In this document: piece by piece, positions 55,576-63,999 of the stretch
Layout of the letters: the number at the start of each line of letters is the position of its first letter
Position numbering within the stretch: position 1 is the stretch's first letter
From: Streptomyces sp. NBC_00162
GTDB lineage: Bacteria; Actinomycetota; Actinomycetes; Streptomycetales; Streptomycetaceae
DNA: 64,000 nucleotides
Reading direction: 5' to 3'
Assembly: GCF_024611995.1 (NCBI RefSeq)
Contig: NZ_CP102509.1
Coordinates: 7,812,001-7,876,000 of the forward strand
The notes under the pieces: generated by a model
The model's input: the letters and a program-made list of their open reading frames with translations, nothing else
What the model was told of the DNA's origin: nothing
Database searches by the model: none
Position numbers and translations under genes: made by a program

Positions 55576-56724
55576 TCAGTCCCTGCCGCAGCCCACCGGC
55601 CCCATCGCCTGAGGCGGCGCCACCGCACCCGCGGACTTGAGGACGCGGACGTAGAACGCGTCGCCCTCCAGGACCCGCTGACCGTTCAGCGAGGCCTTGC
55701 GCAGGCTGCCCTCACGGGAGTTGTCGTCCCCGTCGAGGAAGTGGCAGGAGTAGTCCGGGTTCCGGCTGGCCCCCTCCAGTGACTGGGCGAACGGGTACTC
55801 GTCACAAGCCAGCCCGCTGCCCGGCGGAGGCCGCGGCACGCCGCGGCCGCAGGCCACGTCACGGTTCGCGTCGATGACGGTCTCGTCGAACGTGCGGTGC
55901 AGCGGGTACCGGGTACCCGGCTTCCCCCACGGCTGGTCGAGGTTGCGCTGCGCCCAGTCGACGTGCCAGGCCACCGCGTCGACCCTCGGGTTGCCGGTGT
56001 CCAGCACCCACACGGCCGCGACCTGGGGGTACACGCAGCCGCCGGACCGGACGGGCGTGATGCGGGGGGTGCTGTCGCAGCGCGGCCGGAACGTCTCCCC
56101 GATGAGCGCGCTGCCCTCGTCATGACGGGGCGCGTCCAGGGTGGCGTACGGGCGGACGCTGTCGTTGACCAGGGCCCGGCCCGGCGAAGACACGGTGAAC
56201 TCGTACGTCCGCGTCTGGTTTGGGAACAGGAACTGCTCACCGGACTCGTCCACGTCGCAGTGGTTGCACTCGAAGCCGACCCGGCCGTTGGTCAGCCAGC
56301 CCGCCCACGAGGACGGGTCCGTCAGCCGCAGCTCCACCTTGTACTTCGACTCGTACCGGTTGCGCGGGTCGAGCGTGGCCGTGACCTTGGAATGCAGGGT
56401 CGCCGTCCCGGCGGGTGTTCCGTTGACCGTGTAGACCACCGGGATCTTCAGGTTCGAGCACGACTCGGTACGGGTGAGCCGGATGAACCCTTCGGCACAG
56501 TCGATTGCCTGGGCGCCCACGTCGTCGGCGCCCACCTCGCCCTCGGTGTCCGTGAGGGTGGTTGCCTTCTCCGGAGTGCCCAGTTTGATGGCGAGTTGAC
56601 CTGATCCGGAGTCGTTCGGTTCGGGCGCGGCGCTTGCGGGTGCGGCCACTGCCAGTGAAATCAGCAGGGCCGTACCCAGTGCAGCGACTGCCGCGCGTGT
56701 CCTGCGTAACGATCCTTTACCCAT
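55576..56724 (-). CDS. Secreted NucA/NucB-type deoxyribonuclease; TTA codon 6
   Basis: 382 residues from ATG 56724, with GAAGGA upstream. A Sec signal (AAVAALGTALLISLAVAAPASA) precedes a long beta-rich N-terminal region with several Cys, then a C-terminal NucA/NucB nuclease domain marked by CDEYPFAQSLEGA (family pattern CDEYPFAST). NucA and NucB are secreted, non-specific DNases used in competence or sporulation lysis. Codon 6 is TTA (56707-56709), so the enzyme may be made only when the bldA tRNA is active, i.e. late in development. It is divergent from the CAP gene. Confidence 0.88.
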   Translation of the reverse strand: MGKGSLRRTRAAVAALGTALLISLAVAAPASAAPEPNDSGSGQLAIKLGTPEKATTLTDTEGEVGADDVGAQAIDCAEGFIRLTRTESCSNLKIPVVYTVNGTPAGTATLHSKVTATLDPRNRYESKYKVELRLTDPSSWAGWLTNGRVGFECNHCDVDESGEQFLFPNQTRTYEFTVSSPGRALVNDSVRPYATLDAPRHDEGSALIGETFRPRCDSTPRITPVRSGGCVYPQVAAVWVLDTGNPRVDAVAWHVDWAQRNLDQPWGKPGTRYPLHRTFDETVIDANRDVACGRGVPRPPPGSGLACDEYPFAQSLEGASRNPDYSCHFLDGDDNSREGSLRKASLNGQRVLEGDAFYVRVLKSAGAVAPPQAMGPVGCGRD

Positions 56725-57036
56725 GCGGGTCAGTCCTTCGTCAGTCGTCGAACGGATTGACCCGTGCATGCTGAAACGTTCACCGGCGGTCGGTCAACGG
56801 GCTGTTGAGATCTACCGGACGTCCTCACGCAAACCCCCCGAGGCACACGCATATCCCTCACCACGGGAACCCGTACCTCCTTCGTTCCTGTGCCGACCCT
56901 GCGGGCTTCCTTAAGGGACCTTGAAGAACGCCTCCAGACCGATCTTTTGGCTGGTCACGGCCCTAGGCTCGGTCCGAGCCTCCCCCAGCCCCCGCTGGGA
57001 GGTGCCCCACCCCTTCTCTCTGTGAGGTCTACAGGC
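56725..57036. promoter_or_regulatory. Divergent 312-bp regulatory region with box A
   Basis: No gene. It holds the direct repeats CCTTAAG and CCTTGAAG (56909-56926, 10-bp period) within TTCCTTAAGGGACCTTGAAG, and a -10 box TAGGCT (56964-56969) 56 bp from the first T. GGCTCGG-T-CCGAGCC (56967-56981) sits at the likely start point. A copy of this arrangement lies at 58713-58775. A GC hairpin (CCCAGC-GCTGGG) follows at about 56985-57000. Confidence 0.65.
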
Positions 57037-57885
57037 ATGAGCCGCAGCCAAACTCCCGGAACGCCGTCCCGCGTCGAGGCACGACGGAAGAAGGCGGTGC
57101 GCACGCGCATCGTGCTGTCTCTCACCGCGGCGGCCGCGGCGGTGGCGGTCGGGGTCGCGGTGGCCGACTCCGACGGCGGAGCGCGCGGGGACAGGCGGGC
57201 CGATGGCGCCAGCGGACCGAAGTCCGGGACGCCGGGCTCCGGTAGCGGGGAGGCGACGGCGACTCCCACGCCTCCCCTCCCCACGCTCACCGCCGACGCC
57301 GCGGCCGCGACGGGCGCGACACCGTCAGGAACGCCCGGCGCCGACGCCACGGGATCCGCCGCTCCCACGAAGCCCGCGGCAGAGGAGAGCAGCCCGGACA
57401 AGTCGGCGTCGACCCCGGCCCGCAAGCCCGCGTCGCGTACGCCTGCCGCGACCACCGGCGGCGGTTCCGGGGGTTCGGGCGGCTCCTCCGGCAATGCCTC
57501 CGGGGACTCCGAGTCGGCGGTCCTCGCCCTGGTCAACAAGGAGCGGGCCGCGGCCGGGTGCGGCCCCTTGGCCACGAACGCCAAGCTGAGCGCGGCGGCG
57601 CGGGCGTACAGCGACACCATGGCCCGCAGCGGCGTCATGTCCCACACCGGACCCGACGGGTCCACCATGACCACCCGCGTGGAAGCGGCCGGATACGGAT
57701 GGTCCCGCCTGGGCGAGAACATAGCCCGGGGCCAGTCGGACGCCGACGCCGTCATGAACGCGTGGATGAACAGCCCCGGCCACAAGGCCAACATCCTCAA
57801 CTGCGCCTTCCGGGAGATCGGCATAGGCGTCCACAAGGGCGACGGCGGCCCGTGGTGGACGCAGGACTTCGGCACACCGAAGTAG
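57037..57885 (+). CDS. Secreted or anchored CAP/SCP-domain protein
   Basis: 282 residues from ATG 57037 after GAGG. A Lys/Arg-rich start and one span (IVLSLTAAAAAVAVGVAVA) are followed by a Thr/Pro/Ala-rich stalk and a C-terminal CAP (SCP/PR1) domain: SAVLALVNKERAAAGCGPL, LSAAARAYSDTMARSGVMSHTG, the Glu of RLGENIARG, and SPGHKANILN. A Cys pair (AGCGPL, ILNCAF) probably forms a disulphide. Some bacterial CAP proteins act on lipids or wall components; most have unknown targets. Its promoter matches that of the thioredoxin operon. Confidence 0.9.
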   Translation: MSRSQTPGTPSRVEARRKKAVRTRIVLSLTAAAAAVAVGVAVADSDGGARGDRRADGASGPKSGTPGSGSGEATATPTPPLPTLTADAAAATGATPSGTPGADATGSAAPTKPAAEESSPDKSASTPARKPASRTPAATTGGGSGGSGGSSGNASGDSESAVLALVNKERAAAGCGPLATNAKLSAAARAYSDTMARSGVMSHTGPDGSTMTTRVEAAGYGWSRLGENIARGQSDADAVMNAWMNSPGHKANILNCAFREIGIGVHKGDGGPWWTQDFGTPK

Positions 57886-58026
57886 GAACCCTCCCGCCGG
57901 CCGCCGAGCGGCACACGTCCTCCGACCCGTACGCGGGCCAGGAGGACGTCGGCGTTTGCCCCGCGGACCCGCGCGACGGCGGACCCGCGGTGACGGGCGC
58001 CCCGGTGCGTCGGCCACTATGGGGCC

Positions 58027-58590
58027 GTGCCCCGAATTCCGCGCTACCTGCTCATATGGCTGTCGTGCACGGCCGCCAGCGTGACCGCCGTGCTCGTCAC
58101 GGTCCAGTTCGTGGTCGGCTCGACCAGGCATACACCTCCGGTGGCGCGGTCCGCCCCGATGGTCTTCGATTCGCCGCCCGCGTGGCAGGCGGGGCAGGGC
58201 CAGTCCCCGAGCCCGCAGTCCCCGAGCCCGTCCGCCAGTGGCTCGCCCACCGCGACCGGGCAGCCGTCTCCCTCGGCCTCGACGCCCACACCCGCGAAGG
58301 CCTCGACGGGAACCCCCAGGACCACCGCGCCGAAACCCTCCGTTGACTGCGAGGAGGGCGGACCGGGCCTGCACACCGTCCCCTCGCAGGGCGGCAAGGT
58401 CACGGTGCGGTACGGGAGCCGCGGCGTGTGCCTGATCTCCGCGATACCCGGCCGCGGGTTCAAGGCCACCACGTCACAGACCGCGGACGACACCCTGACG
58501 GTCACCTTCACCAGCGCGGACCACCGCTCGGTCATCACGGCGACGATCGACCCGGTGGCGAAGGCCAGCGTCCGCGAAACCTCGTTCTGA
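58027..58590 (+). CDS. Membrane-anchored protein of unknown function
   Basis: 187 residues from GTG 58027. One N-terminal span (YLLIWLSCTAASVTAVLVTVQFVVG) and a Pro/Ser/Thr linker lead to a small beta-rich outside domain with two Cys (PSVDCEEGG and RGVCLIS) that could form a disulphide. The end reads HRSVITATIDPVAKASV. I do not recognise the family. It follows the CAP gene by 141 bp, so it may have its own promoter. Confidence 0.8.
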   Translation: MPRIPRYLLIWLSCTAASVTAVLVTVQFVVGSTRHTPPVARSAPMVFDSPPAWQAGQGQSPSPQSPSPSASGSPTATGQPSPSASTPTPAKASTGTPRTTAPKPSVDCEEGGPGLHTVPSQGGKVTVRYGSRGVCLISAIPGRGFKATTSQTADDTLTVTFTSADHRSVITATIDPVAKASVRETSF

Positions 58591-58915
58591 GGGCCCGGCC
58601 GCCTCGACCGCTTCGGCCGATCCGCACCACTCAACCCCCTGATCCCTTTTGCGCGTTTCGCCTCCTTGCGTGTGCTCATCACCCGAGTTCCGGCGAAGCG
58701 GAAGGTGAGCTGTTCCTTAGGGAAACCTCAAGATCGCGCTCGCCCGGTTCGGGCGGCCCGGAGCGGTCCTATGCTCGCGTCAGCCGAGCGGCCTTCGGCG
58801 CCCGGGCGTGATCGCCCCGGCGACCCGTCCAGCCGTCGCGCCGTCGGCTTCACCGAGCCGGGAGGCGTTCCTCGCCCTTCCCGCAGTCCGAACCGTGCCT
58901 TGGGGTGTCTTCGCC
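58591..58915 (+). promoter_or_regulatory. 325-bp regulatory region with box B, upstream of redox operon
   Basis: No gene is supported. It holds direct repeats CCTTAGG and CCTCAAG (58715-58732, 11-bp period) in TTCCTTAGGGAAACCTCAAG, and -10-like TATGCT (58770-58775), again 56 bp from the first T. The 25 bases from TTCC match box A (56907) at 19 positions by eye. A leader of about 135 bp follows. Confidence 0.65.
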
Positions 58916-59680
58916 ATGAGTTCTCGCATACTCCGACCCGTCCGTGCCGGCCGCCCCGCGCAGCCCCGCTCCGCCGCGCCCCTGGGGGTGCGACTGCCGC
59001 TGGTGGCCGCGGCCGTGGTCGCCGCCGGGCTGACCGCAGCGTGCGGTCCGTCCTCCCAGCCCGTCGGGTCCGCCTCGCCGTCCGCGGGCGGACCGTCGTC
59101 GCAGACCCTCGCCGCCGGGACGGAGTCCGCTTCCGCGTCCGCCTCCGCCGAGGCGTCCCCGACCGCCTCGGCCTCGCCGTCGGCGTCCGCCAGTACCGTT
59201 TCCGCCTCGCCGAGCCCCTCGCGCGCCCAGACGGCTTCGGCCGCCCCCAAGCCGTCCCGTACGTCCGCCGCCCCCGCACCGGCACGGATACCCGGGCCCG
59301 GCTACGACAGTTCGGCCGATGCGCAGAAGCTGATCGACGCGGCGCTGAGCGCGGCCAAGGCCGACGGCAGGATGGTGCTGCTCGACTTCGGCGCCAACTG
59401 GTGCGGCAACTGCAAGGCGGCCGACAAGGTGTTCGCCCAGCCGCAGACGGCCGCGATCCTCGGGGACTCGTACCACCTGGTCAAGGTCGACATCGGCGGC
59501 AACAGCTCCGCCAACTCCGCGCTCCTGCGCAAGTACAGCCCCTCGGGCGGCACTTACAAGATGCCCGTTCTGATCGTCGTCACGCCGTCCGGCACGGTGC
59601 GCACCGACACCCACGCCACGGGCAACCCCTCCCTGACCTCGGACGGGATCAACTCCTTCCTGCGTAAGTGGGCGTCATGA
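58916..59680 (+). CDS. Thioredoxin-fold lipoprotein
   Basis: 254 residues from ATG 58916. Lipobox AAC in VAAGLTAACGP anchors the protein outside. A long Ser/Ala linker is followed by a thioredoxin domain with the active site WCGNC in LDFGANWCGNCKAADKVF and the cis-Pro in KMPVLIVV. This resembles the C-terminal domain of DsbD (gamma) or a thioredoxin_7 protein, which passes electrons to periplasmic partners. It is the first gene of a tight operon with a TlpA-like protein and CcdA, consistent with a split DsbD pathway. Confidence 0.9.
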   Translation: MSSRILRPVRAGRPAQPRSAAPLGVRLPLVAAAVVAAGLTAACGPSSQPVGSASPSAGGPSSQTLAAGTESASASASAEASPTASASPSASASTVSASPSPSRAQTASAAPKPSRTSAAPAPARIPGPGYDSSADAQKLIDAALSAAKADGRMVLLDFGANWCGNCKAADKVFAQPQTAAILGDSYHLVKVDIGGNSSANSALLRKYSPSGGTYKMPVLIVVTPSGTVRTDTHATGNPSLTSDGINSFLRKWAS

Positions 59681-60297
59681 GACGACCGGTTCCGCGCCGC
59701 GCCGCCCTGATCGGCGCCGGTCTCGGGGCGGCGGCCTGCTGTGTCCTCGCCGCCATCGGCATGGCCGGCACCGACGCCGGCGGTGCAGGGGCGTCGGCCG
59801 GGCCGACGGGGGCCGCGGTCAGGGCCGCCGACGCGGCCACGGTCGTGGACTCCGGCGCCCGGCCGACCGCGCCCGTGCTGGCGGGCGAGGACCTGGACGG
59901 CAAGCCGGTCAGCCTCGCCGAGTTCCGGGGCCAGGTCGTCGTGCTCAACGTCTGGGGCTCGTGGTGCGGACCCTGCCGGGCGGAGGCCGACGACCTCGAG
60001 CGGCTCAGCGGGCAGACCCGGGCCGAGGGGGTCCGGTTCCTCGGGATCAACACCCGCGACCGGGACCGCGCGGCAGCGCAGTCCTTCGTACGCGCGCACG
60101 GCCTGGGCTTCCCCAGCCTCCACGACCCCGACGGCGAGCTCCTGCTCCGCTTCCCTCCCGCGCTCCTCAACCCGCAGGCGATCCCCTCGACCCTCGTGAT
60201 CGACCGCCGCGGACGCATCGCCGTCAGCATCGGGGGCGCGATCACCGACGAGGAGCTGAGGCCGCTCCTCGCGCGCGTGGCGGAGGAAGCGGCATGA
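59677..60297 (+). CDS. TlpA/ResA-like extracytoplasmic thioredoxin
   Basis: 206 residues from ATG 59677, overlapping the previous gene by 4 bp (ATGA). One N-terminal span (ALIGAGLGAAACCVLAAIGMAG) anchors an AhpC/TSA-type thioredoxin domain: VVVLNVWGSWCGPCRAEADDL with WCGPC, FLGINTRDRD, and PSTLVIDRRGRIAVSIGG. Members reduce cytochrome c apoproteins or act as disulphide reductases outside. Paired Cys (ACC) in the anchor is odd. Coupled to CcdA, its electron source. Confidence 0.92.
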   Translation: MRRPVPRRAALIGAGLGAAACCVLAAIGMAGTDAGGAGASAGPTGAAVRAADAATVVDSGARPTAPVLAGEDLDGKPVSLAEFRGQVVVLNVWGSWCGPCRAEADDLERLSGQTRAEGVRFLGINTRDRDRAAAQSFVRAHGLGFPSLHDPDGELLLRFPPALLNPQAIPSTLVIDRRGRIAVSIGGAITDEELRPLLARVAEEAA

Positions 60298-61076
60298 CGA
60301 CTCTCACGGGCCTGACGCTCGCCGCCGCGGACGCCCCCTCCCTCCTCTACGGGGCGCTGGCCGTCGCCGCTCCCGTGGCGTTCTGCGCGGGACTCGTCTC
60401 CTTCCTCTCGCCGTGCGTACTGCCGCTCGTGCCGGGCTACCTCAGCTACGTGACCAGCCTGTCGGTCTCCGACCTGGCGGACGCCCGCGGCGGGCAACGC
60501 CGCCGCATGGCGGCCGGCGCGCTGCTGTTCGTCCTGGGCTTCACGGCGGTCCTCGTCTCCGGAGGGGCCCTGTTCGGGTACTTCGGCCGGACTCTGCTGG
60601 CCCACCAGGAGGTGATCACCCAGGTGCTCGGCGTCTTCACCGTGCTGATGGGGCTGTCCTTCATGGGTCTCCTGCCGGGCTTCACGCAGCGGGAGTTCCG
60701 CAGCCACCGGCGGCCCGTGCTCGGACTGGCCGGCGCACCCGTGCTCGGGGCGGTGTTCGCGGTCGGGTGGACCCCCTGCATCGGCCCGACGCTGGCCGCC
60801 GTACAGGCGCTCGCCTGGAGCGAGGCGAGCGCGGCCCGCGGGGCCCTGCTGATGGCGGCCTACTGCCTCGGGCTGGGCTTGCCGTTCATCCTGGCCGCGC
60901 TGGCCTTCCGCCGGGCCCTGGGCGCCTTCGGGCTGGTCAAACGCCACTACCAGTGGGTCCTACGGATCGGCGGCGGGATGCTCGTGCTCGTCGGCGTGCT
61001 GCTGGCCACCGGCGTGTGGAACGACCTGGTGTACCGGCTGCAGTTGTGGAGCGCGGACTTCACCCCAGCCGTCTAG
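60294..61076 (+). CDS. ccdA: CcdA-type transmembrane thiol-disulphide transporter
   Basis: 260 residues from ATG 60294, overlapping by 4 bp. Six spans. The conserved redox Cys lie in VSFLSPCVLPLVPGYLSY and GWTPCIGPTLAA, the CcdA/DsbD-beta signatures. It carries electrons from cytosolic thioredoxin across the membrane to outside thioredoxins, here the two upstream proteins and perhaps the DsbD-N-like lipoprotein downstream. No cytochrome c synthesis genes (ResB/ResC) are next to it, so the role is more likely thiol repair than cytochrome maturation. Confidence 0.93.
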   Translation: MTTLTGLTLAAADAPSLLYGALAVAAPVAFCAGLVSFLSPCVLPLVPGYLSYVTSLSVSDLADARGGQRRRMAAGALLFVLGFTAVLVSGGALFGYFGRTLLAHQEVITQVLGVFTVLMGLSFMGLLPGFTQREFRSHRRPVLGLAGAPVLGAVFAVGWTPCIGPTLAAVQALAWSEASAARGALLMAAYCLGLGLPFILAALAFRRALGAFGLVKRHYQWVLRIGGGMLVLVGVLLATGVWNDLVYRLQLWSADFTPAV

Positions 61077-61141
61077 GGCCGCTGTTCGGCCCGTCCCCTT
61101 CCCTTCGCTGATACAGCTGACACAGAGGCATAGAGGCACAG

Positions 61142-61708
61142 ATGAACGTTTCCCCGTATGTGAGGCATTCCCGGAAGGCCCGCATCGCGGCCGCCCTCCT
61201 CTCCCTGGCCGCCCTCGCGGCATGCGGCGAGCAGCCCGCCAAGGCCGGCGGCGCCGCGCCCACGACGCGCTTCACCGAGAACGGGGTCACCGTCACGCTC
61301 TCGGTGTCCGACTGGCATGCCCCGAACGGCACCCTGACCGCGGTCTTCACCCCCGAGGAGACGGGGTTCCACCTCTACAGCACCGATCTGCCGCCCTCCG
61401 GAATCGAGGGCGTGGGCAGACCGACCGCCATGGACGTCGCCGGGGTCCTGCGGGCGGACGGGAAACTGACGGCCGCCGCGGAGGTACGGACGATCAGCGT
61501 GCCCGGTGTCGACGCCCCGGTCCCCGTCTACCCGGACGGCCCCGTCACCACCACGCTGCCCTTCCGCGCCGACGGCAACGGGGACGCGACGGTACTGCTC
61601 GGGTACGCGAGCTGCAGTTCGGAGGAAGGCTGCACCATTCCGGTCTCCGACCGCCCCGTGCACCTGCGCATCACCGACGAAGGCCCGGCCTTCGGCGCCC
61701 ACCAGTAA
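61142..61708 (+). CDS. Lipoprotein resembling the N-terminal domain of DsbD
   Basis: 188 residues from ATG 61142, with AGAGGC upstream. Lipobox AAC in LAALAACGEQ. An Ig-like beta-sandwich body ends with Cys-X6-Cys in GYASCSSEEGC followed by TIPVSDRPV, which resembles the YQGCADKGFCYPP region of DsbD-alpha that accepts electrons from DsbD-gamma. The gap to CcdA is 65 bp, in the same direction. If correct, CcdA, thioredoxin lipoprotein and this protein together reproduce the three domains of DsbD as separate gene products. Confidence 0.8.
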   Translation: MNVSPYVRHSRKARIAAALLSLAALAACGEQPAKAGGAAPTTRFTENGVTVTLSVSDWHAPNGTLTAVFTPEETGFHLYSTDLPPSGIEGVGRPTAMDVAGVLRADGKLTAAAEVRTISVPGVDAPVPVYPDGPVTTTLPFRADGNGDATVLLGYASCSSEEGCTIPVSDRPVHLRITDEGPAFGAHQ

Positions 61709-61731
61709 CGGGCGTTCACTAAGGTGTGCCC

Positions 61732-62472
61732 ATGCCCAGCGTCCTGGTCGTCGAAGACGACCCCAGCATCCGCCAGTCACTGATCGAGGTCCTGGCGGAG
61801 CACGGGTATGCCGTGCGCAGCGCGGGTGACGGATTCGGCGCCTTGCGCGAGGTCACCCAGATGCCCGTCGACGCGGTGGTCCTCGACCTGGGCCTGCCCG
61901 ATCTGGACGGAGGAGACGCACTGCGCATGATCCGGGGCATATCCTCCGTTCCCGTACTGGTGGCCACCGCCCGCGACGACGAGACGGAGATAATCAAGCT
62001 CCTCAACGCGGGCGCCGACGACTACCTGGTCAAACCCTTCTCCGGGGGACAGCTCATCGCACGCCTCTCCGCCGTCCTGCGGCGCACCAGCCACCTTCCC
62101 TCCGCCCATGGCGCCCATGGCACCCATGCCGCTCAGGGTTCGCGGCAGCCGCAGGCGGCCGAACCGCTGCGCGCCACCACCGTGGGCGAGCTGGCGGTGG
62201 ACCCCGGCGCGCGCACCGCCTACCTGGCCGGCCAGGAGCTCCACCTCACCCGCCGGGAGTTCGACCTCCTGGCCTTCCTCGCCCACCACACCGGCCAGGT
62301 CGTCTCCAAACGGCGGCTGCTGACCGAGGTCTGGCGCGAGCCGTACGTGGACGACCAGACCGTCGACGTGCACCTGTCGTCCCTGCGCCGCAAGCTCGGC
62401 GAACGCGCGGCGGCCCCGCGCTACCTGCTGACCGTCCGCGGCGTCGGCATCAAACTGGTGGCGCCGCGTTGA
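61732..62472 (+). CDS. OmpR-family response regulator
   Basis: 246 residues from ATG 61732, seven bases after AAGG. An N-terminal receiver has VLVVEDD, the phospho-acceptor Asp 52 in VVLDLGLPD and LVKPFS. A His/Ala/Gly linker with repeats of HGAHGTH joins it to a winged-helix DNA-binding domain (LTRREFDLLAFLAHHTGQVVSKRRLLTEVW, VDVHLSSLRRKLG). It is the probable binder of the tandem boxes at 56907 and 58713, as OmpR-type regulators bind direct repeats 10-11 bp apart. The stop overlaps the kinase start (TTGA). Confidence 0.93.
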   Translation: MPSVLVVEDDPSIRQSLIEVLAEHGYAVRSAGDGFGALREVTQMPVDAVVLDLGLPDLDGGDALRMIRGISSVPVLVATARDDETEIIKLLNAGADDYLVKPFSGGQLIARLSAVLRRTSHLPSAHGAHGTHAAQGSRQPQAAEPLRATTVGELAVDPGARTAYLAGQELHLTRREFDLLAFLAHHTGQVVSKRRLLTEVWREPYVDDQTVDVHLSSLRRKLGERAAAPRYLLTVRGVGIKLVAPR

Positions 62473-63872
62473 GACGCTCACTGGCCGGAGTGGCGCTCGC
62501 CGTGACGTCGATGGTCGCCCTCTCCTTCCTCATACCGCTGGCCGCACTGGTGATGTCGCTGGTCAAGGAGCAGAGCGTCACCGCGGCCGAGCAGCGGGCC
62601 GCCGCCCTGGCCCCCGTACTGACGCTGACCACGGATCCGTCCGCCCTGCGGGAATCCGCCGCCAGTCTGGACGCGACCGAGCACCTGGTCGTGCACCTGC
62701 CGGACGCCCCTGCCCTCGGCAGCTCCCGAGCGCCCGCGGCACTGCTCGAACGGGCCCAGAAGGGGCGCGAGTCCATCTCCCAGCAGATTCCCAGCGGCTG
62801 GATCTGTCTGCAGCCAGTGGTGCTGCCCGGCGACCGGGTCGCCGTCATCGAGAACTTCGTCCCCGAGGAGGAGCTGACCCGCGGGGTCAACACCTCCTGG
62901 GCGGTCATGCTCCTCCTCGCCGTGGGCCTGATCGGCGGTTCCGTGCTGGTCGCCGACCGCCTCGGCGCGAAGGTCGTCAGGTCCTCCAAGAGACTCGCCC
63001 ACGCTTCCCAGGCGCTGGGCGAGGGCAACCTGGACGCCCGCGTGGACCCCATGGGCCCCAAGGAACTGCGCGACGCGGGCGTCGCCTTCAACGCCATGGC
63101 CCACCGGATGACCGAGCTGCTCGCCGTCGAACGCGAACTGGTCGCCGACCTGTCCCACCGGCTGCGCACCCCGCTGACCGCACTGCACCTGGCATCGGAG
63201 CGGATGGCGGGATCACCGGAGTCGGCCAGGGTCGAGGCGGCGGTGAGCGAGCTGGAGACGGAACTCCAAGCCATCATCACCGCGGCGCGCACCCCGCTCG
63301 CCGTGGGCCCCATGGGCCAGGGCATGCTCGGCACGGAAGCGGGCACGGGCCACCACGCCACCGGCGCGGGAGCCGCCGGCCCCCGCTGCGAGGCAGCCGA
63401 CGTCGTCCGCCGCCGGACCGCCTTCTGGGCGGTCCTGGCGGAGCAGCAGAGCCGGCCCTGCTCCCTCGAACTCACCCAGGAGCCCGCGGCCGTCAGCCTC
63501 TCCGACGACGACGTCGCCGCCGTGGTGGACGCGCTCATCGGCAACGTCTTCCGCCACACCCCGCCCGGCACCCCGTTCGGCGTGAGCGTCGTCCGCACCG
63601 CCCAGGCGGTGGAACTGGTCGTGGAGGACGCCGGACCGGGCATCCCGGAACCCGACCGGGCCCTGTCGCGCGGGAGCAGCACCGGCTCCTCGGGGCTCGG
63701 CCTCGACATCGCGCGCAGGGCCGCGGCCGTCACCGGGGGCTCGATGAACATCGCGCGCGGCCCCCGCGGAGGCGCGCACATCACCGTGGTCTTCGCCCTC
63801 GCCCCACCCCTGCTGTCCGGGCGCCGGACACGCATCTCCCGACGGCGTACGGGATGGCCGCGCGGCCGGTGA
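62469..63872 (+). CDS. Membrane sensor histidine kinase
   Basis: 467 residues from TTG 62469, overlapping the regulator. First span about 8-30, outside domain 31-142 with a single Cys (113) in GWICLQPV, second span about 144-164, HAMP, then HisKA with phospho-acceptor His 230 in ADLSHRLRTPLTALHL. The ATP-binding domain has the N box DALIGNVFRHTPPG, and the G boxes DAGPGIPE and GLGLDIARR. It senses an outside cue; with a thiol redox operon upstream and an unpaired outside Cys, redox state is one candidate. Confidence 0.92.
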   Translation: MRRSLAGVALAVTSMVALSFLIPLAALVMSLVKEQSVTAAEQRAAALAPVLTLTTDPSALRESAASLDATEHLVVHLPDAPALGSSRAPAALLERAQKGRESISQQIPSGWICLQPVVLPGDRVAVIENFVPEEELTRGVNTSWAVMLLLAVGLIGGSVLVADRLGAKVVRSSKRLAHASQALGEGNLDARVDPMGPKELRDAGVAFNAMAHRMTELLAVERELVADLSHRLRTPLTALHLASERMAGSPESARVEAAVSELETELQAIITAARTPLAVGPMGQGMLGTEAGTGHHATGAGAAGPRCEAADVVRRRTAFWAVLAEQQSRPCSLELTQEPAAVSLSDDDVAAVVDALIGNVFRHTPPGTPFGVSVVRTAQAVELVVEDAGPGIPEPDRALSRGSSTGSSGLGLDIARRAAAVTGGSMNIARGPRGGAHITVVFALAPPLLSGRRTRISRRRTGWPRGR

Positions 63873-63912
63873 CGGCGTCCGCCTCCGCCCCCTCCGCCAC
63901 CGGACCGGGACG

Positions 63913-63999
63913 TCAGGCGGCCGTGAAGACGTCCTCGTGTGCCTCGTCCAGGATGAACCCGTTGTCGAAGCGGACCCGGACCGTCACGCGGAGCCGCTG
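63913..63999 (-). CDS. 3' end of an unknown gene, cut by window edge
   Basis: An open minus-strand frame reads in from the right edge and ends RVRFDNGFILDEAHEDVFTAA, with stop at 63913-63915. Codon use fits a real gene, but 28 residues are too few to assign a family. It converges on the histidine kinase gene. Confidence 0.4.
   Translation of the reverse strand, partial: QRLRVTVRVRFDNGFILDEAHEDVFTAA

Noticed and set aside
62100..62150. GCCCATGGC-type tandem repeat in the response regulator gene
   Set aside because: It encodes a His/Ala/Gly linker between domains and is too short to suggest a regulatory repeat.
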